Of a DNA stretch of 35,617 nucleotides, positions 15,934 to 24,703 are shown one piece after another. The stretch is from Bacillota bacterium. Its GTDB lineage: Bacteria > Bacillota > Clostridia > Christensenellales > Aristaeellaceae. Below the pieces are notes generated by a model. The model was not told where the DNA came from. It saw only the letters and a list, made by a program, of their open reading frames with translations, and made no database searches. Numbering within the stretch: position 1 is the stretch's first letter; each line of letters begins with the position of its first letter. The stretch covers positions 1 to 35,617 of the forward strand of contig JAEWSC010000050.1 of assembly GCA_023398575.1 (NCBI GenBank), read 5' to 3'. The position numbers were made by a program, and so were the translations under genes.

Positions 15934-16504
15934 GATTTTGCTCCCCCGTTTTCTTGTGCTCATCGGACGAAAGCATGGAAAGCGCTTCCTCTGCCCAATC
16001 GAGGTAGGCTTTGTACACATATTCGCCGAAGCGTACGGTCAGAAAAAAGTGCTTGTGGTCAGGGTCCATATCCATCACTGTTTTCAAGTTATCCGCGTAT
16101 AGCGCCATCATTTTTGATATCGGCTCATACCGCTTTTGAAAAGCTCTGATGCGCTGTATGCTGACGGCTGCATCCAGCTTGCCTGAAAAGAACATTTTCA
16201 GCAAAATTTCATACCGGGTATATTCCTTTTCCTCCGGCTGTAATAGCCATTGCTCAAGTAGTGTGCGGCCTTTGTTCGTAATGGCAAACACATTCCGCTG
16301 AGGGCCTTTTGCGTTTTCTGATAAAATTCTTTCTATCAGCCCTTCTTTTTCCAACAAGGCAAGCGTGGGGTAAATTTGCCCATAGCCTACGTTCCAGAAT
16401 TGACTGATCGATTGGTCGATACGCTTTTTGATGTCATATCCACTCAGGGGTTCATGGCTTAAAAGCCCTAGCAGCACATAACGGGTGTTGTTATCTTTGA
16501 CCAC
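15926..16504 (-). CDS. PadR family transcriptional regulator
   Basis: A 192-residue repressor-type protein. The N-terminal winged helix is typical of PadR (YVLLGLLSHEPLSGYDIKKR, then NVGYGQIYPTLALLEKEGLI and the RNVFAITNKGR wing, residues 8-80), followed by a helical C-terminal dimerisation half (residues 95-180). GTG 16504 has GAGG just upstream. The stop overlaps the polyferredoxin start. A perfect 19-base palindrome lies directly at its own promoter, which suggests autoregulation. The inducer is unknown. Divergent from helD. Confidence 0.93.
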   Translation of the reverse strand: MVKDNNTRYVLLGLLSHEPLSGYDIKKRIDQSISQFWNVGYGQIYPTLALLEKEGLIERILSENAKGPQRNVFAITNKGRTLLEQWLLQPEEKEYTRYEILLKMFFSGKLDAAVSIQRIRAFQKRYEPISKMMALYADNLKTVMDMDPDHKHFFLTVRFGEYVYKAYLDWAEEALSMLSSDEHKKTGEQNHE

Positions 16505-16516
16505 TTAACCGCCTCA

Positions 16517-16535
16517 CTATATCAAGATGATATAG
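16517..16535. promoter_or_regulatory. Palindromic operator candidate for PadR
   Basis: A perfect 8-bp inverted repeat CTATATCA-AGA-TGATATAG sits immediately downstream of the padR -10 box, covering the expected transcription start and lying 13 bases before the GTG start. Position and symmetry suit a dimeric winged-helix repressor acting on its own gene. Confidence 0.7.
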
Positions 16536-16564
16536 ATTCTATCTGTCAAATTCAGCTTTGTCAA
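16536..16564 (-). promoter_or_regulatory. Sigma-A promoter of the padR-polyferredoxin operon
   Basis: Read on the minus strand: TTGACA (16564-16559), 17 bases, TAGAAT (16541-16536). The -10 box touches the PadR palindrome. Confidence 0.8.
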
Positions 16565-16587
16565 TCACTACTCACAAAATAAAATGA

Positions 16588-16616
16588 TTGACATAATTAG
16601 GCTTGTGCATTAAAAT
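16588..16616 (+). promoter_or_regulatory. helD: Sigma-A promoter of helD
   Basis: TTGACA at 16588-16593, 17 bases, TAAAAT at 16611-16616, 43 bases before the TTG start. Its -35 is only 23 bases from the -35 of the divergent padR promoter, so the two promoters may influence each other. Confidence 0.8.
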
Positions 16617-16659
16617 ATTTATCCTTGCTTTTACGACAGAACGATAGGAGGTGTTCCCC

Positions 16660-18957
16660 TTGGAATGGAAGATGCCGGACCACCCGGAAGCTCAGCAAGA
16701 AGCCGCTCGGCTTTCACGGACGCAGGTGGTGATCAACGACGAAATCGGCAAATTGGAAAAAGAGACAGGTGTTGGCGCGGAGGAAGATCGGATTATCAAG
16801 GTGCCGGAGGGTATCGACGCCGATGAGCAGGTAGCTCTGAATATCCTGCGTATGAAGCTGCAATCGCTGCATAACCTGGCTCTGGCGCGAAGACAACCCT
16901 TTTTCTCCAGGCTGGATTTCATTCCCAAAGGGGGACACAAGGAGACCCATTACCTGGGCCGTTGGGGCGTTTTGAAAACACCGGAGTACAGCGTGGAAGT
17001 GGTGGACTGGCGAAGCCCAGTAGCTAACTTGTACTATTCCGGCCAGGTTGGACCTATGGCTTACGAGGCGCCAGATGGCAAGGTGGAAGGGGAACTGACC
17101 CTCAAACGGATGATTACCATAACAGATGGTCATCTTACCGGCATTTTTGATTCTGGCGTCGTCAGCCAGGATGCATATTTACAGGGCGTATTGGGCTCTG
17201 TAAGCACTGACCGGCTTCGAGAAATTGTCACCACCATACAGGCGGAACAGAACATTGTTATCAGGCACGGAATAGGGCAGCCATTGATAGTCCAGGGGGT
17301 AGCGGGCAGCGGAAAGACAACCATCGCACTGCACCGTATCGCCTGGCTTTTGTATGCATACCAGAATACGCTGGACCCCGCCTCCATGATGATTGTTGCG
17401 CCAAACCCACTTTTTCTGGACTACATTTCTGCCGTTCTGCCGGATCTTGGCGTGCAGCAGGTGCAGCAGACAACCTTTTTGAACCTGTGCAGAGATTTGC
17501 TCGGTAAGCAGATGGTCAAGGTCCGCTGGGAAAACCGGCTGGAAGACCAGCTGCATATGACCGATGACGAACGTTTAAGCCTTGGCGGGGTGCTAAGGCT
17601 AAAGGGGTCACTCAGGTATAAAAACGCACTGGAAAGCTTTTTGAATACGTACGAACGGCAAGTAATCCCTCAGGGCGATGTTCGCTTTGGCAATGTGGTT
17701 TTGTATACCCATGAGGAGCTTTCGCAAATCTATTTAAAGCAGCTTCGTCCTTTCCCGCTTAGACAACGGGTGGTCGAACTGCAAAAATATATCAAGACCC
17801 AGCTGCAAAAGGCTGTTGACCGTATGAGAGAACAGTTGGAGGCCATGTGCAACGAGCGCTTGAATGCGCTTATGATGCACCTGCCGGATAACGAGGAGCG
17901 CCGCGCGCGAACGAAAAAGCTGCTGGAGAGCCGTGAAAAGCGGTTGATCGAAATTAAGGAAGAGCAAAAACTCTTTCTAAAAACCTATCCTGCCGTCTGG
18001 CCTGCCATGGGTGTGCTGGAGGTATACGGCGCATTCCTGGAGCATATGGAGCGAGAAAACGAATTTGGGCAGAATGGAATGGAACTGATCCAAAGAACCA
18101 GGGAGACAATTGAAAAAAATGAAGCTGGCGCAGAGGATTTACCGGCCGTGCTGGTCATCGGCCGCAAAGTTTTCGGCATCAAGAGGCTGAATGTCAAGCA
18201 CGTCGTCATGGATGAGGCGCAGGACTTTTCTCCCTTTCAGTGCCAGCTGTTGAAAGAAATGGCCGGTCATGAATCGTTTACTATGGTGGGTGACCTGATG
18301 CAGGGCATCCATGGCGATGAAGGGATCAGGGATTGGGACGATGTGGCGGGCCAGGTGTTCCATGGCCAGTCTATCAAGAAGCACTTGGTGGTCAGTTACC
18401 GTAACACGGTGGAGATCATGACGGTTGCAAGCATAATCGCCGCCCGGCATCCAGTACCAAACCAACCCAAGGCGCAGCCCGTTTTGCGCCATGGAGAAAA
18501 GCCGCTGGTAAGTGCCTTCGGGAATGAAAAGGATAGGATACGCGCCATTGCAGATCAGGCGGAAGCCTGGGTTGCCCAAGGGTATCATAGCATTGCGCTG
18601 ATAGAAAAGACGGAGGATGCCTGCAAGGTACTGCATAAGAGCTTGCCGCCATTTTTGAATGCCAGGCTCATCAAGGCTGGGGACAGCCACTTTGGCGGCG
18701 GGGTTTTGATCATGCCTGCTGCGCTGGTGAAGGGATTGGAATTTGACTGTGTGCTGGTGGCTGATGCAGGCGCTTGTGCCTATCCGGATGAACCATTCTA
18801 CTGTCGGCTGTTGTATGTACTTTGCACAAGACCTTTGCATAAGCTGGCGCTTGTCTACACGGGTGAGTGCTCCAGACTGCTTGCAGGTGTAAGTGAAGAG
18901 ACTGTGAATTTTTGTACACATGGTGGGGAAAAGCTGGAAAGCCACCACAAAATGTAG
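16660..18957 (+). CDS. helD: HelD-like RNA polymerase recycling ATPase (UvrD/Rep-fold)
   Basis: A 765-residue protein of the HelD family, which inserts arms into RNA polymerase channels and uses ATP to release nucleic acid and recycle stalled enzyme. The N-terminal coiled-coil arm (residues 1-75) is followed by the HelD-specific segment (VVDWRSPVANLYY). Then come Walker A GVAGSGKTT (213-221), a long helical insertion (about residues 330-470), Walker B DEAQDF (518-523), the SYRNTVEIM motif, KGLEFD (691-696) and a final helicase motif around LYVLCTRP. Start: GGAGG overlaps the GTG at 16651, so TTG 16660 with an 8-base spacer is preferred. All helicase-type motifs are intact. Divergent to padR, and 45 bases upstream of the M1 peptidase gene. 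Confidence 0.93.
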   Translation: MEWKMPDHPEAQQEAARLSRTQVVINDEIGKLEKETGVGAEEDRIIKVPEGIDADEQVALNILRMKLQSLHNLALARRQPFFSRLDFIPKGGHKETHYLGRWGVLKTPEYSVEVVDWRSPVANLYYSGQVGPMAYEAPDGKVEGELTLKRMITITDGHLTGIFDSGVVSQDAYLQGVLGSVSTDRLREIVTTIQAEQNIVIRHGIGQPLIVQGVAGSGKTTIALHRIAWLLYAYQNTLDPASMMIVAPNPLFLDYISAVLPDLGVQQVQQTTFLNLCRDLLGKQMVKVRWENRLEDQLHMTDDERLSLGGVLRLKGSLRYKNALESFLNTYERQVIPQGDVRFGNVVLYTHEELSQIYLKQLRPFPLRQRVVELQKYIKTQLQKAVDRMREQLEAMCNERLNALMMHLPDNEERRARTKKLLESREKRLIEIKEEQKLFLKTYPAVWPAMGVLEVYGAFLEHMERENEFGQNGMELIQRTRETIEKNEAGAEDLPAVLVIGRKVFGIKRLNVKHVVMDEAQDFSPFQCQLLKEMAGHESFTMVGDLMQGIHGDEGIRDWDDVAGQVFHGQSIKKHLVVSYRNTVEIMTVASIIAARHPVPNQPKAQPVLRHGEKPLVSAFGNEKDRIRAIADQAEAWVAQGYHSIALIEKTEDACKVLHKSLPPFLNARLIKAGDSHFGGGVLIMPAALVKGLEFDCVLVADAGACAYPDEPFYCRLLYVLCTRPLHKLALVYTGECSRLLAGVSEETVNFCTHGGEKLESHHKM

Positions 18958-19002
18958 TATACTTAATAAAGCGGTAACCATTGGGCCGCTGTGGGAGTGG
19001 AT

Positions 19003-20547
19003 ATGAAAAAAACACGGGAGCAGGCAGAAATAAAGACGGAAGGCCTATTCCGGCGCCGTATGATCATTCGGCTTGCCGCAGCCTGTGGTGCGATTGCATT
19101 GCTGGCGTTGCTTTTGTCGTTGCACGTTGTTGCCGGCTCTCAAACCCCGCCGGTGCAGCAGGCGGTATTGACTACAGCGGCACAGGGTCTGGATGAAATA
19201 TCTATCGAAGCAGAGCTTTTTCCTCAGCAGCGTGTAATGGATGCAAAGCAGACACTACGCCTTCAAAATAGAACTGGACAAGCTTTGCCTGATGTGGTGC
19301 TTCGCACCTTTGCCAATGCCTTCTTATCAGAGGAATACAGCCCCGCTGCCATTGAGGAAGTGTATGATAAGTGCTATCCCCAAGGGTTTAGTGAAGGAGG
19401 TATAACGATAAATGCCGTTACTCTCTCTGGTCAGGCTGTATCCTATACATATGACGACGATGCGAAGACGGTTGCGCGAATGGCCCTGCCTGATACATGG
19501 CAGCCAGGGGAATGGATAGAAATCGCACTGGAGTATACCATACAAATCCCCATATGCAGTTACCGCTTTGGCTACGCTTCCGGAATATATACGTTGGGCA
19601 ATACATTCCCAACTCCCTCTTTGTGGGAAAATGGCACCTGGCGCACGGAGGAGTATTTTCCACTGGGTGATCCGTTTTACTCAAGCTGTGCCAACTACAA
19701 CGTCACGGTCACTATGCCGCAAGGCTATGAGTGTGTTGGCAGCGCGTATGGTCAAAGAACACAAACTGGGGACAAATGGGTCTATGCCTATGATGCTCCT
19801 GCTGTACGGGATTTTGCCCTGTCCATCAGCGACAAGTATACGCTTGCGCAGGAGACGGTTGGAGACACGCTGGTTTCCAGCTATGCTTTCAGCGGGCAGG
19901 AGGCACAAATCGCCTTGAAATATGCGAAGCAAGCCCTATCCTGTTTCAATGAGCTATACGGCGAGTATCCATACAGGCATCTGGCAGTTACGCCAGTAGA
20001 TTTTCCCTTCGGCGGTATGGAGTATCCTGGACTGGTGCTTGTACAGCTAGATCAATATGCCAAAGAAGCGGAGCAAAGCCTGGAGGTTATTGTAGTACAT
20101 GAGGTGGCGCACCAATGGTGGTATGCTGTCGTAGGGTCCGACCAATATTACCAGCCTTGGCAGGACGAAGCTATGGCCGAATACTCCCTGCTCGATTATA
20201 CTGACAGGTACTACGGCGGCGACGCAAGGGACAGCCTCGCTTTTTCCCGGTTTGAAACAGCTATGCGCGTTACCATTCCGCAGGGCGTGACACCTGGCAG
20301 TCCCATTGATTATTTTGGCAATATGTCGGAGTATTCGTTGGTGGTCTACCGCCGTGGAGCAGCTATGCTGGTTGCGCTGGATACATCAATTGGAGAGAAA
20401 TTTCAAGAATTTCAGCGCGCCTATTACAAGGAATACGCATTCAAGCTTGCGGGGCGGGATGATTTTGAGCAAACCCTGCAGGAGGTTACCGGGCAGGATT
20501 GGAGGGCTCTGATTCTGGATTACCTGGACACCTACATCGAAAACTGA
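19003..20547 (+). CDS. Membrane-anchored M1 family metallopeptidase
   Basis: A 514-residue gluzincin peptidase of the aminopeptidase N type. One N-terminal membrane helix (about residues 22-45, after a Lys/Arg-rich start) places the enzyme outside the cell. Catalytic features are complete: GMEY substrate motif (338-341), zinc site HEVAH (366-370) and the third ligand E389, exactly 18 residues later, in the QDEAMAEYS segment. The large C-terminal domain of full-length M1 enzymes is absent, as in short M1 members. Start ATG 19003 follows GGGAG, and GTG 18991 precedes it without a ribosome site. First gene of the six-gene envelope cluster. The substrate is unknown. Confidence 0.92.
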   Translation: MKKTREQAEIKTEGLFRRRMIIRLAAACGAIALLALLLSLHVVAGSQTPPVQQAVLTTAAQGLDEISIEAELFPQQRVMDAKQTLRLQNRTGQALPDVVLRTFANAFLSEEYSPAAIEEVYDKCYPQGFSEGGITINAVTLSGQAVSYTYDDDAKTVARMALPDTWQPGEWIEIALEYTIQIPICSYRFGYASGIYTLGNTFPTPSLWENGTWRTEEYFPLGDPFYSSCANYNVTVTMPQGYECVGSAYGQRTQTGDKWVYAYDAPAVRDFALSISDKYTLAQETVGDTLVSSYAFSGQEAQIALKYAKQALSCFNELYGEYPYRHLAVTPVDFPFGGMEYPGLVLVQLDQYAKEAEQSLEVIVVHEVAHQWWYAVVGSDQYYQPWQDEAMAEYSLLDYTDRYYGGDARDSLAFSRFETAMRVTIPQGVTPGSPIDYFGNMSEYSLVVYRRGAAMLVALDTSIGEKFQEFQRAYYKEYAFKLAGRDDFEQTLQEVTGQDWRALILDYLDTYIEN

Positions 20548-20572
20548 TTACGGATGAAAAGCTGGTGTATGC

Positions 20573-21694
20573 ATGGTCATGGTGCCTGCGCAGGTTGTGG
20601 TGCTCATTCCCTCCCTTGAACCGGACGATAAACTTTTGCCATATGTTGAAAAGCTATTGAAACAGGGCTTTGAAAGAGTGCTGATTGTTGACGACGGCTC
20701 CGGCCCCGCCTATCAACCTGTTTTTAACGATTTGGCAGCGCTGAACGGCTGCTATGTGCTTCATCACACAAAGAATCTGGGCAAGGGTGATGCGTTGAAG
20801 ACCGGGTTTGCCTATATCAAAAGTGAGTGGTCCGATTGTCCGGGTGTGGTCACCGCCGATTCTGACGGACAGCATACAGTGAAGGACGTTTGGGCGCTGG
20901 CACAGTGCCTTTCCGAAGGAGAGGAAGGCCTGCTGCTTGGCACGCGCGATTTCTCTTTGAGCCATGTTCCGCCTAAAAGCCGGGCCGGCAATAGGATTAC
21001 TTCTCTCATATTCTGCCTTTTGTATGGCCGCTGGCTGAGCGATACGCAAACTGGCCTCCGAGCGCTATCTGCCAAGCATCTTACCTTTATGCTCAAGGTG
21101 GAGGGCCACCGTTTTGAGTATGAAATGAACATGCTCATCGCCTGCGCCAGGGAAAATCTGCCCATGAAGGCGGTACCTATTGAGACCGTATATGAAAACC
21201 AGAACAAGGGCACACATTTTCATCCCTTAAAGGACAGTTTGCGTATCTATCGTGTTATTTTCAAAAATTTTTTCAGGTTTATATCTTCTTCGTTTCTAGC
21301 TACTGGCCTGGACATCGGGTTGAATTTTGTTGTTCATGAAATGCTTCTGTCTACACCAATCCCAGATGTTTGGCGCTATGCCATCGCAATGGGGGCAGCG
21401 AGGATCACTTCTTCCACAATCAATTTTTTGTTGAATAAGAATTTTGTGTTTCACCACAGCCATGCGCAAAATCGTTCCAGGGACACACTTTTCAAGTATC
21501 TGCTGCTTTGCGTAGGGTCATGGACCGTGTCGTGGGTAATTGTTTCTGCCCTGTGTCAGTTCATAGGCTTTAGTTATATGCCGGCGTTTATACTTACCAG
21601 CACACTGTTGTTTTTTGTTAATTACCGTGTGCAGCAGCGCTGGGTCTTCCGCAAGCATCCTCAATATGCCGGGCAGGGGGCGGAAATTGGATGA
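20573..21694 (+). CDS. GT2 glycosyltransferase fused to a GtrA-type membrane domain
   Basis: A 373-residue two-domain protein. Residues 1-225 are a family 2 glycosyltransferase of the polyprenyl-phosphate sugar synthase type: VLIPSLEPDD, IVDDGSG near residue 40, NLGKGDALKTGF and the metal-binding TADSDGQH near residue 101. Residues about 230-365 are a GtrA domain with four membrane helices (RFISSSFLATGLDIGLNF, then helices with NFLLNKNFVF and FFVNYRVQQRWVF), proposed to flip lipid-linked sugars. One protein may therefore make and translocate a lipid-linked sugar. The start ATG 20573 has only a weak ribosome site, and ATG 20579 is possible. It overlaps the next gene by 4 bases. Confidence 0.93.
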   Translation: MVMVPAQVVVLIPSLEPDDKLLPYVEKLLKQGFERVLIVDDGSGPAYQPVFNDLAALNGCYVLHHTKNLGKGDALKTGFAYIKSEWSDCPGVVTADSDGQHTVKDVWALAQCLSEGEEGLLLGTRDFSLSHVPPKSRAGNRITSLIFCLLYGRWLSDTQTGLRALSAKHLTFMLKVEGHRFEYEMNMLIACARENLPMKAVPIETVYENQNKGTHFHPLKDSLRIYRVIFKNFFRFISSSFLATGLDIGLNFVVHEMLLSTPIPDVWRYAIAMGAARITSSTINFLLNKNFVFHHSHAQNRSRDTLFKYLLLCVGSWTVSWVIVSALCQFIGFSYMPAFILTSTLLFFVNYRVQQRWVFRKHPQYAGQGAEIG

Positions 21695-22563
21695 AGAAGC
21701 CGCTCATTGCGTTGATTTGCCTATTTCTGTTTTGTGCAATGGCTGTTGCTAACGGCGAAGAATATTCGTTGCCGGTGGATAGTTCGCCAGGGCCTAGACC
21801 CAATCCGGCCGGATACATATCCCAAACGGAATATCAGGATCAGACGCTTTCTGTCAAGCTGGAAAGCCGGAAAATTGACGATTCGGTGTATCACATCGCA
21901 TGGGTGAAAATTGCCCACCCATCTCAGCTGCGTACGGCGCTGGCAGGACCTTATGGGGTGAAAGCAACGGCAAAAGCGTCACATATGGCAGCTGATAATA
22001 ATGCAGTTGTAGCCATTAATGGAGACTACTTTCAGTATCGGGGCGGCGGGTTCGAAGCCCGGCAAGGAGAAACACTTCGCAAAACACCCAACACCGAGCT
22101 TGACCTGTTGGTCATTGACGAAGCCGGCGATTTTCATGTTTTTAAGAAGTCCAACAAAAAAGAACTTTCCGCCTTTTTAAAGGGGCATACGGCGGTGAAT
22201 GCTTTTACCTTTGGACCTGCCTTGGTAAAGGACAGTGAGCTGCAAACCATTTATAACAACTATGGGTTTGCACCACAGGACAGGGCGCAAAGAGTCGGCA
22301 TCGGGCAGATTGGCCCACTGGAATATGTGTTTGTAGTAGTTGATGGCCGGCAGGAAGGGTATTCCCGTGGCATTACGATTAAAACACTGGCAATGTTTAT
22401 GCAGGAGCTTGGCTGTACACAGGCATTCAATTTGGATGGCGGCGGATCAGCCACGTTGGTTTTTAACGGTGCCTGTTATAATAAGCTGGTGGATGACGCG
22501 GAACGCAATATTTCTGATATTATTTATTTTGCCTCGGCTGTGCCACAAACGGATGGACAGTAA
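21691..22563 (+). CDS. Exported phosphodiester glycosidase (NAGPA domain), copy 1
   Basis: 290 residues with an N-terminal signal peptide (residues 1-22, likely cleaved near ANG-EEY) and a NAGPA/DUF2233 domain. The domain family includes the enzyme that removes GlcNAc from the GlcNAc-phosphodiester of lysosomal enzymes, and bacterial members cleave sugar phosphodiesters. Visible signatures are AINGDYF near residue 109, EARQGETLRK, FTFGPALV near residue 171, VFVVVDGRQEG and NLDGGGSATLVF near residue 247. The ATG overlaps the stop of the GT2-GtrA gene (ATGA), implying coupling to that enzyme. Paralogous to the next gene. Confidence 0.92.
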   Translation: MKKPLIALICLFLFCAMAVANGEEYSLPVDSSPGPRPNPAGYISQTEYQDQTLSVKLESRKIDDSVYHIAWVKIAHPSQLRTALAGPYGVKATAKASHMAADNNAVVAINGDYFQYRGGGFEARQGETLRKTPNTELDLLVIDEAGDFHVFKKSNKKELSAFLKGHTAVNAFTFGPALVKDSELQTIYNNYGFAPQDRAQRVGIGQIGPLEYVFVVVDGRQEGYSRGITIKTLAMFMQELGCTQAFNLDGGGSATLVFNGACYNKLVDDAERNISDIIYFASAVPQTDGQ

Positions 22564-22587
22564 GCCGAGATATGGGAGTGACATGGT

Positions 22588-23667
22588 ATGAGCAAAAAAT
22601 GGAATGGCAAAACAGCTATACTGACTGTTTTACTGGCGGCAATGATTTTGGCAATGCCTTTCTTGATCCCCTCTGGCGCCATTACGCTGGCGGCAGACCG
22701 CGCCTATACGGAAAACGCCCCTTTGCTCTTTGATGATTGGGGTGTAGATGAGGTGTTTGAGGAAGATGTGCCAGCACAAGAGCCTACAGAAGCGCCGCTT
22801 GACGCATCTGGTGCGCTTTTGAGCATGCGTGCTAGCGGTGGGTCTGTGCCGTCTTCTGCAATCGTTCCGCTGCCCATTGACTTTACGCCTGGTCTTGCCC
22901 CCAATCCGGCAGGGTTTGCGGAAAAAAGCTATCAGGATGAAAGCATAACCGTGACTATGGAAAGCAGGGAAGTCGGCGATTCCATGTTCCATGTAGCCAG
23001 CGTCAAGATTGCCGACCCCAGCCAGCTGCGCACAGCCCTGGCAGGCCCTTACGGTACAAAAAAGACAAACAAGACCTCCTCTATGGCCATAGCCAACAAC
23101 GCGGTAGTGGCGATGAATGGCGACTACTACAACAACAGGGAGGGCGGTTACATCGCACGGCAGGGGGAAACCTTCCGCAAAAAGCCTTCCAAGAGCTTGG
23201 ACATGCTGGTCATCGACAGCAAGGGTGATTTTCATGTGCTTGTGCAAAGCAATCCGGAAAAGCTTACCGCGCTTGTCAAGGATGCGCAAAACCCCATTAT
23301 CCAGTCCTTCACCTTCGGCCCTGCGCTGATCGTGGATGGCGTTTTGCAGCCGCTGCCCGAATCCTATCCCTTTAATATTCGTCGTCCAGAGCCCCGTGGT
23401 GCGATTGGTCAAACCGGCCCGCTGGAATATGTGATGGTTGTGGTGGATGGACGTACGGATGATTCGCCTGGTGTGACCGTTGAAGCATTGGCTTCTTTTA
23501 TGATGGAATTGGGCTGTACCCAGGCTTTTAACTTGGATGGCGGAAACTCCGCCACCATGATCTTCAATAATGCATATTACAGCCGGAAAACTGATAATTC
23601 TGAACGCTCGGTCAGTGATATCATCTATTTTGCTTCAGCGGTAGATCCTGCCACCTGGCAGAAGTAA
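22588..23667 (+). CDS. Membrane-tethered phosphodiester glycosidase (NAGPA domain), copy 2
   Basis: A 359-residue paralogue of the preceding gene, about half identical over the catalytic domain (QLRTALAGPYG, AMNGDYYNNREGGYIARQ, FTFGPALIVDG, MVVVDGR, NLDGGNSATMIF). Both mature proteins share a PNPAG motif before the domain. It differs by an uncleaved-looking N-terminal helix (about residues 8-32), followed by an acidic stalk of about 60 residues (FEEDVPAQEPTEAP) that would hold the enzyme away from the membrane. It lies 24 bases after copy 1. The tandem copies probably act on the same type of surface sugar-phosphodiester, one released and one anchored. The exact substrate is unknown. Confidence 0.92.
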   Translation: MSKKWNGKTAILTVLLAAMILAMPFLIPSGAITLAADRAYTENAPLLFDDWGVDEVFEEDVPAQEPTEAPLDASGALLSMRASGGSVPSSAIVPLPIDFTPGLAPNPAGFAEKSYQDESITVTMESREVGDSMFHVASVKIADPSQLRTALAGPYGTKKTNKTSSMAIANNAVVAMNGDYYNNREGGYIARQGETFRKKPSKSLDMLVIDSKGDFHVLVQSNPEKLTALVKDAQNPIIQSFTFGPALIVDGVLQPLPESYPFNIRRPEPRGAIGQTGPLEYVMVVVDGRTDDSPGVTVEALASFMMELGCTQAFNLDGGNSATMIFNNAYYSRKTDNSERSVSDIIYFASAVDPATWQK

Positions 23668-23690
23668 CCTCTGCACAAAGGAGAAGGATT

Positions 23691-24674
23691 ATGTTTGAGG
23701 ATGTGCAATCCTTTGGCTTTCTAGGGCTGACCATATACAAGTACGGGCTGTGTTTGGCTTTGGGCACAGCCCTTTGGCTGTGCGCCGCTTGGCTTCTGTC
23801 AGCCAAAAAGAATCTGCCTGGCGGCACGATTTTACTTACCAGCGTACTTGCCATACCGCTAGGGCTGTTGTTTGCGAGGGTTACCTTTTGCTTGATTAGT
23901 TTGGCCTACTATCTGGAAACCATTGGACAACCTATTGCCATGCTATACTTCTGGGATGGCGGTTTTTCCATGATGGGGGCGCTGCTGGGCGTTAGCCTGG
24001 CGGCTCTGATTGTGGCTAGAGTGAAGAAGATGCAATATGGCCGCTTGATGGATGTGTTGGCTGTTGCTGCAGGAGCATTTCTTGTTGTTGCCAGACTCTC
24101 GGAAACCTTCACCACCTTGGGCCGTGGTAAGACGATTAACGTGGCTTGGATGCGCGACAACGCCTTTTTCGGTATCCGGGAGACCTGGAGTGAGGATGTC
24201 TTTCATGCGGTTTTCAGGTATGAGGCGGCAATTGCTGCTTTGATTCTTCTTGTGATGATATGCTTGTTCTTCGGCAGAAAAACGAATGCGACCGCCAAGT
24301 CTGGTGACCTTGCGCTGGTATTCGGTGGTTTGTTTGGTTCTGCACAGGTGATACTGGAAAGCCTGCGGGATGACGGGCATTTATTGTGGGGCTTTGTGCG
24401 GGCTTCTCAAGTCATCAGCATATTGATGCCTGTGGCTGCAATCACTATATTCAGCATACGGCTGATCCAGCGTGAGGGCATGGGAATTAAGGTTATTGCA
24501 TCATGGCTTGTGGCAGCAGGAGCTATCGCCATTGGGATTATCAAGGAGTTTGATATTGATACGAGCAATAACCTTCTGCGGGAATATCTGATCATGTCGC
24601 TGTCTTTGGCGACACTTGCTGCTGTTATGCTGATGCAATGGAAGTGGGCAAAGAATCAAAAACAGCTTAAGTAA
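23691..24674 (+). CDS. Lgt-family (prolipoprotein diacylglyceryl transferase-like) membrane protein, active-site residues altered
   Basis: 327 residues with about eight membrane helices. Homology to Lgt is visible in LGLTIYKYGLCLALG at the N terminus (Lgt TIRWYGL), LLFARV near 60, DGGFSMMGALLG at 89-100 and QVISIL near the end. Lgt normally transfers diacylglycerol to the lipobox Cys of lipoproteins. However, the conserved His of SFHGG is Met here, the family GNFINGE loop is replaced by RLSETFTTLGRGK (135-147), and the usual C-terminal Arg/Glu pattern is not clearly kept. It probably does not catalyse the normal reaction, or acts on a different lipid substrate. ATG 23691 follows GGAG. It sits in the envelope cluster. 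Confidence 0.85.
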   Translation: MFEDVQSFGFLGLTIYKYGLCLALGTALWLCAAWLLSAKKNLPGGTILLTSVLAIPLGLLFARVTFCLISLAYYLETIGQPIAMLYFWDGGFSMMGALLGVSLAALIVARVKKMQYGRLMDVLAVAAGAFLVVARLSETFTTLGRGKTINVAWMRDNAFFGIRETWSEDVFHAVFRYEAAIAALILLVMICLFFGRKTNATAKSGDLALVFGGLFGSAQVILESLRDDGHLLWGFVRASQVISILMPVAAITIFSIRLIQREGMGIKVIASWLVAAGAIAIGIIKEFDIDTSNNLLREYLIMSLSLATLAAVMLMQWKWAKNQKQLK

Positions 24675-24703
24675 CCCCTACCGACGATAGGGAGGGCATA
24701 CAG

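Noticed and set aside
22044..22062. A T-arm-like GGGTTCGAAGCCC in the first glycosidase gene
   Set aside because: It is inside a strong coding frame (Gly-Phe-Glu-Ala-Arg) and has no adjoining tRNA arms, so it is coincidental codon sequence.
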